Of a stretch of 64,000 bases of DNA, positions 59,449 to 64,000 are shown in pieces; the first letter of the stretch is position 1, and the number at the start of each line of letters is the position of its first letter. The stretch is from Pseudomonas xionganensis. GTDB lineage: Bacteria > Pseudomonadota > Gammaproteobacteria > Pseudomonadales > Pseudomonadaceae. A model generated the notes under the pieces. The model saw only the letters and a list, made by a program, of their open reading frames with translations, was not told the origin of the DNA and made no database searches. The translations under genes were made by a program, and so were the position numbers. Location: NCBI RefSeq assembly GCF_009763245.1, contig NZ_WKJZ01000001.1, forward strand, positions 124,001-188,000. The letters are read 5' to 3'.

Positions 59449-59694
59449 ATGGCCTTTTCCCCCGAGCTGATTGCCGAACTGGAAATTCTCGCCCTGTTTG
59501 ACCTGGGCAATACCCAGGAGGGGCTCAAGGTGCACCACAGCGCCGCCCCCAGCGCCATTGCCGCCACCCAGCGCCTGCATGACAAGGGCCTGATCACCCT
59601 GGCCGATGGTGGCTACCTGACCAGCCTGGGCCGCGATGCCGCCGAGCATGCGCAAGGCCTGCTGACCATCCTCAAGGTAGGCGAAGCCGTCTGA
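59449..59694 (+). CDS. TIGR02647 family small protein
   Basis: An 81-residue protein beginning MAFSPELIAELEILALFDLG and containing AAPSAIAATQRLHDKGLITLADGGYLTSLG, resembling a winged helix-turn-helix fragment, which suggests DNA binding. It matches the TIGR02647 family, described as small gammaproteobacterial proteins. ATG 59449 follows TAGGAG and is preferred over an upstream in-frame ATG. It lies 93 bases after the acidic gene. Confidence 0.8.
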   Translation: MAFSPELIAELEILALFDLGNTQEGLKVHHSAAPSAIAATQRLHDKGLITLADGGYLTSLGRDAAEHAQGLLTILKVGEAV

Positions 59695-59821
59695 AGACAA
59701 GCGCTGATCCCGCCTGGCGGCGCAAATACGGCACCAGGCGGGGCAAAAACCGGCGCAAGATGATCCACCCGCGCGGCCACCTTGTCGTAAGCTTGCGAGC
59801 AACAGACGACAGAGCCCAGTC

Positions 59822-62677
59822 ATGAGTCGCTCCCAGGAAATCCGCCCCGATATTGACGAAGGCATCGACCGCAAGGTGCTGGCGCAATTGCGGGCGCGTT
59901 TTCTCAAGGTCAACAGCGGGCGCCTGCAGCGCGCCATGCAGGCCCTGTCCACGCGCCAGCAGCTGGTGCTGAAGTTGCTGCCGCTGCTGCTGCACGTCAA
60001 TCATCCGCTGCTGCCTGGCTACGTCTCGGGTGCCACCCCGGCCGGGCTGAGCGGCTTCGAGCCGGATGATGAACTGCTCGCCGAGGTGCAGCGCCTGACC
60101 CGCTCCTTCGCCTACAAGCCCTACCGCGGCAAGCAGGCCCTGCCCCTGCATGGTCTGTTCCTGATGGGCAGCCTGGGCACCGTGGCCCAGGCCGAGCAGA
60201 GCGACATGGACATGTGGCTGTGCCATGCCGCCAACCTCAGCGCCCAGGCGCTGGCCGAGCTGCAGAAGAAATGCACCCTGCTGGAGAACTGGGCCGCCAC
60301 CCTGGGCGCCGAGGCGCACTTTTTCCTGATCGATCCCGAGCGCTTTACCCAGGGCGCCCGGGACGCCCGTCTGACCTCCGACGACTGCGGCACCACCCAG
60401 CACTATCTGCTGCTCGACGAGTTCTATCGCACCGCCATCTGGCTGGCCGGACGCACCCCGCTGTGGTGGCTGGTGCCGGTCTACGAGGAACAACGCTACG
60501 AGCACTACACCAGCACCCTGCTGGCCAAGCGCTTTATCCGTGCCGAGGACGTGCTCGACCTCGGCCATCTGGCGCGCATCCCGCCCGAGGAGTTTATCGG
60601 CGCCGGCATGTGGCAGCTGTACAAGGGCATCGAGTCGCCCTACAAGTCGGTGCTCAAGCTGCTGCTGACCGAGGTCTACGCCAGCGAGCACCCCAGGGTT
60701 CACTGCCTGTCGCTGCGCTACAAGCAGGCGGTGTTCGCCAACCAGCTGGATGTCGATGAGCTCGACCCCTATGTGGTGGTGTACCGGCGCCTGGAGGAAT
60801 ACCTCAAGGCCCGCGGCGAGCATGAGCGCCTGGAGCTGATCCGTCGTTGCCTGTACCTCAAGGTGGACAAGAAACTCAGCCGCCCGCCGCGCAACAACCG
60901 CAAGAGCTGGCAACGTCTGCTGCTGGAACGCCTGACCCGTGACTGGAACTGGGATGCCCGCCAGCTGGCCATGCTCGACAGCCGCAGCCAGTGGAAGGTG
61001 CGCCAGGTCAGCAGCGAACGGCGCATGCTGGTCAACGAGCTGACCTACAGCTACCGCTTTCTCTCCGCCTTCGCCCGCAGCGAACAGGCCGGCACCTCGC
61101 TCAACAGCCGCGACCTCGGCGTGCTGGGCCGGCGCCTGTATGCCGCCTTCGAGCGCAAGGCCGGCAAGGTGGAATTTATCAACCCGGGCATCGCCCCGGA
61201 CCTGGCCGAAGATGTCCTAACCCTGGCCCGCACGGCCAGCCCGGAGGCCCCCGAGGAACACCAGTGGGCCCTGTACAACGGCACCATCGCCGCCCAGGAT
61301 CTGGAAGACTTCGCTCCACTCAAGCGGGCCCGCGAACTGATCGAGCTGCTCGCCTGGTGCCAGCGCAACGGCGTGATCGACGCCAGCACGCGCCTGTCGC
61401 TACACCCGGGCGCCAGCGACCTCAACGACTTCGAACTGACCAATCTGCTGGCCAGCCTGCAGCAGGTCATCCCCACCCCCCTGCCTGCGGTGGACGAAAC
61501 CGCCCTGCAGCGCGCCAGCGCGCCCAGGGAAGTCCTGCTGCTGGTCAATGTCGGGCTCGACCCGCTCAAGCAGTTCAGCCAGCTCAATGTGCATATGACC
61601 ACCGAACGGGTCGACGCCCTGGGCTATTCCGGGGTGCGCGAGAACCTGATCCAGACCCTCGATCAGGTCAGCCTGAACAGCTGGAACGAACTGCTGGTCA
61701 GCCGCTACGACGGCCCCAATGCCCTGCTCGACTGCCTGCAGGACTTCCTCAACAGCCTCCCGCCGGGCGGTCAGCTGCCCCGGCTGCAGGTACGCTGCTT
61801 CTGCCGTAACCGCGCCACGGCGATTGCCGAACGGGTCGAGGAACTCTTTCGCGAAACCCTGAGCAGCTTCCAGGCCGGCCAGCTCAACCGCTACCTGCTG
61901 CGCATCCGCCAGCACTATCACCTGCTGGAGCTGGTGCCGGGGCGGGTGCGCCATCACGCGCTCAAGGATCTGCCGGCACTGATCGAACACCTGGGTCAGG
62001 ACCAGCCACGCTACAGCGAGCTGCGCCTGGATCGCAGTGCCCTGGAGGGCGAGGATCTGGCGCTGATCCTGCCCATGGGCCAGCCCAACTGCATCCAGGT
62101 GTTCTATCGCCTGCATGAGCACAACGCCCTGGCGGAAATCAGCGTGCTGGACGAACACAACGGTCTGTGGCGCCAGCAGGTACCGTTCCGTGACGAACAG
62201 AGCCTGCTCACGCCGCTGCAGCGCTTTCTGCAGTCGGTGCTGTACCGACGCAACGCCCTGCTGCCCCTGGACAGTCCGGAAAGCGCGCAGAGTCTGGATA
62301 TTCTCTATTACCAGGTGCAGCCCGACGCGCCGCTACGGGCGCAACGTCTGGAACGACGCCCGGCGCCCAGCGCACCGATCAGCCACCCCTTCTATGACGT
62401 GCAGGTGATCGTCGAGCCGGTGGCCGGGCGGCGCGCCCATATCACCCTGTACTGCAACCATCGGGAATTTTCCGAGCTGGAATATGCCGGCGACCTCTAC
62501 GCCGCCGTGGCCGAGCATATCCTCGCCCAGCGCTCGGGCGGTGGCCGCTACCCCTGCTATATCACCGACCTGGACCTGTCCGCGGTGCTGGGCGAGGGTC
62601 AGGCGCAGACGGTGCACTACCTGCGCTACAAGAGCCGACTGGAAGAAGCGCTGAATCATGCCCTTCAGCAGGCCTGA
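59822..62677 (+). CDS. cyaA: Class I adenylate cyclase
   Basis: Makes cAMP, which acts on Vfr/CRP-type regulators. The 951-residue product is of the enterobacterial class I type. The N-terminal catalytic part has LFLMGSLGTVAQAEQSDMDMWLC with the nucleotidyltransferase GS...D-D motif and WWLVPVYEE; a long C-terminal regulatory half follows. In P. aeruginosa, CyaA gives a smaller share of cAMP than CyaB. Its stop is immediately adjacent to the rnk stop on the other strand. Confidence 0.95.
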   Translation: MSRSQEIRPDIDEGIDRKVLAQLRARFLKVNSGRLQRAMQALSTRQQLVLKLLPLLLHVNHPLLPGYVSGATPAGLSGFEPDDELLAEVQRLTRSFAYKPYRGKQALPLHGLFLMGSLGTVAQAEQSDMDMWLCHAANLSAQALAELQKKCTLLENWAATLGAEAHFFLIDPERFTQGARDARLTSDDCGTTQHYLLLDEFYRTAIWLAGRTPLWWLVPVYEEQRYEHYTSTLLAKRFIRAEDVLDLGHLARIPPEEFIGAGMWQLYKGIESPYKSVLKLLLTEVYASEHPRVHCLSLRYKQAVFANQLDVDELDPYVVVYRRLEEYLKARGEHERLELIRRCLYLKVDKKLSRPPRNNRKSWQRLLLERLTRDWNWDARQLAMLDSRSQWKVRQVSSERRMLVNELTYSYRFLSAFARSEQAGTSLNSRDLGVLGRRLYAAFERKAGKVEFINPGIAPDLAEDVLTLARTASPEAPEEHQWALYNGTIAAQDLEDFAPLKRARELIELLAWCQRNGVIDASTRLSLHPGASDLNDFELTNLLASLQQVIPTPLPAVDETALQRASAPREVLLLVNVGLDPLKQFSQLNVHMTTERVDALGYSGVRENLIQTLDQVSLNSWNELLVSRYDGPNALLDCLQDFLNSLPPGGQLPRLQVRCFCRNRATAIAERVEELFRETLSSFQAGQLNRYLLRIRQHYHLLELVPGRVRHHALKDLPALIEHLGQDQPRYSELRLDRSALEGEDLALILPMGQPNCIQVFYRLHEHNALAEISVLDEHNGLWRQQVPFRDEQSLLTPLQRFLQSVLYRRNALLPLDSPESAQSLDILYYQVQPDAPLRAQRLERRPAPSAPISHPFYDVQVIVEPVAGRRAHITLYCNHREFSELEYAGDLYAAVAEHILAQRSGGGRYPCYITDLDLSAVLGEGQAQTVHYLRYKSRLEEALNHALQQA

Positions 62678-63094
62678 TCAGTTGGCCGGCTGGCTGTACT
62701 CGCCCGCCGCTTCCGGCTGATATTCCACCGCCAGCAGGGTCAGCTTGAGCTGCTTGCCGCCGGGGGCCGGCCAGTCGATATGCTGGCCCACCGACAGGCC
62801 CAGCAGGGCACTGCCCACCGGGGCGAGGATCGACACCTTGCCTTCACCGCCGGCATCCTGGGGGTAGACCAGGGTCAGGTGGTAGTCCTTGCCGCTGCTC
62901 TCCTCGCGGCAATGCACCCGCGAGTTCATCGTCACCACCCCGGCCGGCACCTCGTTGTGCCCCACCACCTCGGCGCGATCCAGTTCGGCCTGCAGGGCGA
63001 TGGCGCCCGGGCCGTGATCGTCCAGGCTGTCGAGCAGGTGCTCAAGACGCTGCAGGTCGAGACGGGTGATGGTGATCGAGGGTGCGCTGGTCAT
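62678..63094 (-). CDS. rnk: Rnk, nucleoside diphosphate kinase regulator
   Basis: A 138-residue protein of the GreA/GreB-like Rnk family. It has an N-terminal coiled-coil hairpin (TRLDLQRLEHLLDSLDDHG) and a C-terminal FKBP-like Gre domain (VTMNSRVHC through DYHLTLVYPQDAGG and VSILAPVGSALLGLSVG). It was first found as a regulator of nucleoside diphosphate kinase and alginate in P. aeruginosa. It is converged upon by cyaA with no gap. Confidence 0.95.
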   Translation of the reverse strand: MTSAPSITITRLDLQRLEHLLDSLDDHGPGAIALQAELDRAEVVGHNEVPAGVVTMNSRVHCREESSGKDYHLTLVYPQDAGGEGKVSILAPVGSALLGLSVGQHIDWPAPGGKQLKLTLLAVEYQPEAAGEYSQPAN

Positions 63095-63155
63095 GGTGCG
63101 TGCATATCTCCTAAGCAGTAGGTAGCCAACAAGGCTTTTGCCACCGATGAAAAAA

Positions 63156-63185
63156 GCAAAACCCCATCACGAAGATGGGGTTTTG
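63156..63185 (-). terminator. Terminator of the cyaY-DUF1289 unit
   Basis: On the minus strand GCAAAACCCCATC, loop TTCG(T), GATGGGGTTTTGC, then TTTTTT. This is a long perfect stem followed by a U tract, 52 bases after the DUF1289 stop and 60 bases before the rnk start. Confidence 0.93.
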
Positions 63186-63237
63186 CCGGTGTTACAGCGA
63201 CCCTAACACAGCCACTCAAATAAACAAGACCGCCGGG

Positions 63238-63450
63238 TCATGAGGCTTTGCCACGCCGCTCCTGACGGGCCTGGGCGGCGGCGCAGATGGCCCGCTTGCC
63301 GGCACCATCGGCCTTGCCCCAGGCCAGTATCTCCGCAAGGGAGCGGCCGCAACCCAGGCAGATATCCTGCTCGTCCAGGCAGCACTGGCGGCGACAGGGT
63401 GAAGCCACCGTGTCGGTCGACTCAGAGTTCGTCGAATTCAAGATCGGCAC
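63238..63450 (-). CDS. DUF1289 family cysteine-rich small protein
   Basis: A 70-residue protein with the DUF1289 pattern SPCRRQCCLDEQDICLGCGRSLAEI: four or more cysteines, probably binding a metal. The start is uncertain: GTG 63450 overlaps the end of cyaY by 29 bases, while GTG 63408 (ASPCRRQCC follows) would avoid overlap but has no clear ribosome-binding site. Close linkage with cyaY hints at iron-sulfur metabolism, by inference only. Confidence 0.78.
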   Translation of the reverse strand: MPILNSTNSESTDTVASPCRRQCCLDEQDICLGCGRSLAEILAWGKADGAGKRAICAAAQARQERRGKAS

Positions 63451-63754
63451 CCGACTGTTCCAGGGTGATGCGCGCCAGCATCTCGCCCAGCTGCTCGTCG
63501 CTGCTGTCGCAGATCCAGCGCTCGCTGGCCTGGTCGTAATCGAAATGAAAGCCCCCGGAACGCGCCGCCAGCCACAGCTGACGCAGCGGCTCCTGACGGC
63601 TGAAGATCAGCTGAGTGCCATTTTCAAAACGCACCGTCAGCACCCCGCCGGAGTTTTCCAGATCCAGGTCCAGATCGCTGTCATCGAAGATGTCTTCCAC
63701 CGCCTGCTGGGTGGCATCGACCAGATCGTGGAACCGCGCTTCACTCAAACTCAT
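63422..63754 (-). CDS. cyaY: Frataxin homologue CyaY
   Basis: An iron-binding protein that regulates iron-sulfur cluster assembly on IscS. It has 110 residues. The acidic first helix has DLVDATQQAVEDIFDDSDLDLD, followed by beta-strand segments VLTVRFENGTQLIFSRQEPLRQLWLAA and GFHFDYDQASERWICD. ATG 63754 is the family start. It heads a unit with the DUF1289 gene and is separated from a MITE-like element by about 45 bases. Confidence 0.95.
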   Translation of the reverse strand: MSLSEARFHDLVDATQQAVEDIFDDSDLDLDLENSGGVLTVRFENGTQLIFSRQEPLRQLWLAARSGGFHFDYDQASERWICDSSDEQLGEMLARITLEQSGADLEFDEL

Positions 63755-63799
63755 TCAGACTTACCTCAAAAAAAATCAGCGACTACAAAAGTCTCGAAT

Positions 63800-63998
63800 A
63801 TCTGACGCTATGAAAGCGTGACGAGCGACGGTTAGGCAAGGCGCAAGTAGGCGAGGAAGCGGAGTGTACGTCTGTACATGAGCAAAACTCGCTTCACTCG
63901 CCCTACGGGCCGCGCTGAAGCGCGTTAGCCACAAGTGGCTTTCCGCGCCTGCTTGCAACGCGGCATAACCGAGCGCAGTAGCTTTCATAACGTCAGAT
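63800..63998. mobile_element. MITE-like inverted-repeat element 2
   Basis: About 199 bases with 18-base terminal inverted repeats (ATCTGACGCTATGAAAGC on the left; the right end matches with one change). Its interior contains AGCGGAGTGTACG and TGTACATGAGCA, closely resembling the core of element 1 at 18703-18846, plus GCGAGG and GCGCTGAAGCGC sub-repeats. It has no coding capacity. It lies between cyaY and the right edge of the window, a couple of bases from the window end. Confidence 0.8.
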
Positions 63999-64000
63999 GG

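Overview
This is a GC-rich stretch of a Pseudomonas chromosome. The genus call rests on gene content and order: argE, a phosphate transporter, a CYTH/CHAD protein and an orphan GspE ATPase at the left, then ubiI/ubiH/pepP/ygfB, zapA with 6S RNA and ygfA, rho/trxA/ppx/ppk/hemB, algP/algQ, hemY/hemX/hemD/hemC, algR/algZ, argH, cyaA, rnk and cyaY. As I recall it, this is the order of the P. aeruginosa PAO1 region around PA5206-PA5275. AlgP, AlgQ, AlgR and AlgZ are Pseudomonas-type regulators. The species cannot be fixed from the window alone. Almost everything is core housekeeping DNA. I see no prophage, integrase, transposase gene, CRISPR array, tRNA or rRNA.

Layout. 1-4.1 kb: argE (cut by the left edge), a PiT phosphate transporter with its DUF47 partner, and a CYTH-CHAD protein. 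4.2-9.8 kb: an envelope cluster with an orphan GspE-type ATPase, two L,D-transpeptidase-fold proteins, a QmcA/stomatin and NfeD. 10.0-11.6 kb: gcvH and gcvT without gcvP. 11.8-18.7 kb: thyA, lgt, a TauE permease, an NRDE protein, ptsP, rppH and a HAD phosphatase; in PAO1 (from memory) this block lies elsewhere, around PA0335-PA0342. 18.8-21.6 kb: a ferric-iron ABC permease and binding protein. 21.7-26.7 kb: ubiquinone hydroxylases ubiI and ubiH around a small thioesterase, then pepP and ygfB. 26.8-28.2 kb: a ZapB-like coiled coil, zapA, 6S RNA and ygfA. 28.2-33.1 kb: a 44-residue membrane protein, an EVE protein, a FliL-like protein, a quinone oxidoreductase, a ferredoxin-type reductase and ubiD. 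33.2-41.6 kb: rho, trxA, ppx, ppk, hemB and a sterol-desaturase-family membrane protein. 41.8-47.7 kb: elbB, a thioesterase, yaiI, an SDR, a LysE exporter, an MscS channel and ABC-F yheS. 47.7-56.6 kb: algP, an FKBP isomerase, algQ, heme genes hemY-X-D-C and the algR/algZ two-component pair. 56.8-63.8 kb: argH, a secreted solute-binding protein with two small genes, cyaA, rnk, a DUF1289 gene and cyaY.

How the genes fit together. Heme synthesis (hemB, hemC, hemD, accessory hemX and hemY), ubiquinone synthesis (ubiI, ubiH, ubiD) and phosphate/polyphosphate handling (PiT, DUF47, CYTH-CHAD, ppx, ppk) are each represented by several genes. Global regulators are dense: Rho, 6S RNA, AlgQ (anti-sigma70), AlgR/AlgZ, AlgP, CyaA, Rnk, PtsP and RppH.

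The most unusual features are non-coding. Five palindromes of a GTAGGGTG...CACCCTAC type each sit exactly between a pair of convergent genes. Two longer MITE-like inverted-repeat elements share an internal motif, and one of them supplies the stop codon of the iron permease gene. Other points of note are the missing gcvP, the transplanted thyA-HAD block, an apparent absence of dsbH, a four-hairpin cluster between trxA and rho, and a conserved-looking 44-residue membrane protein with a strong ribosome-binding site. I found no clearly new multi-gene system.
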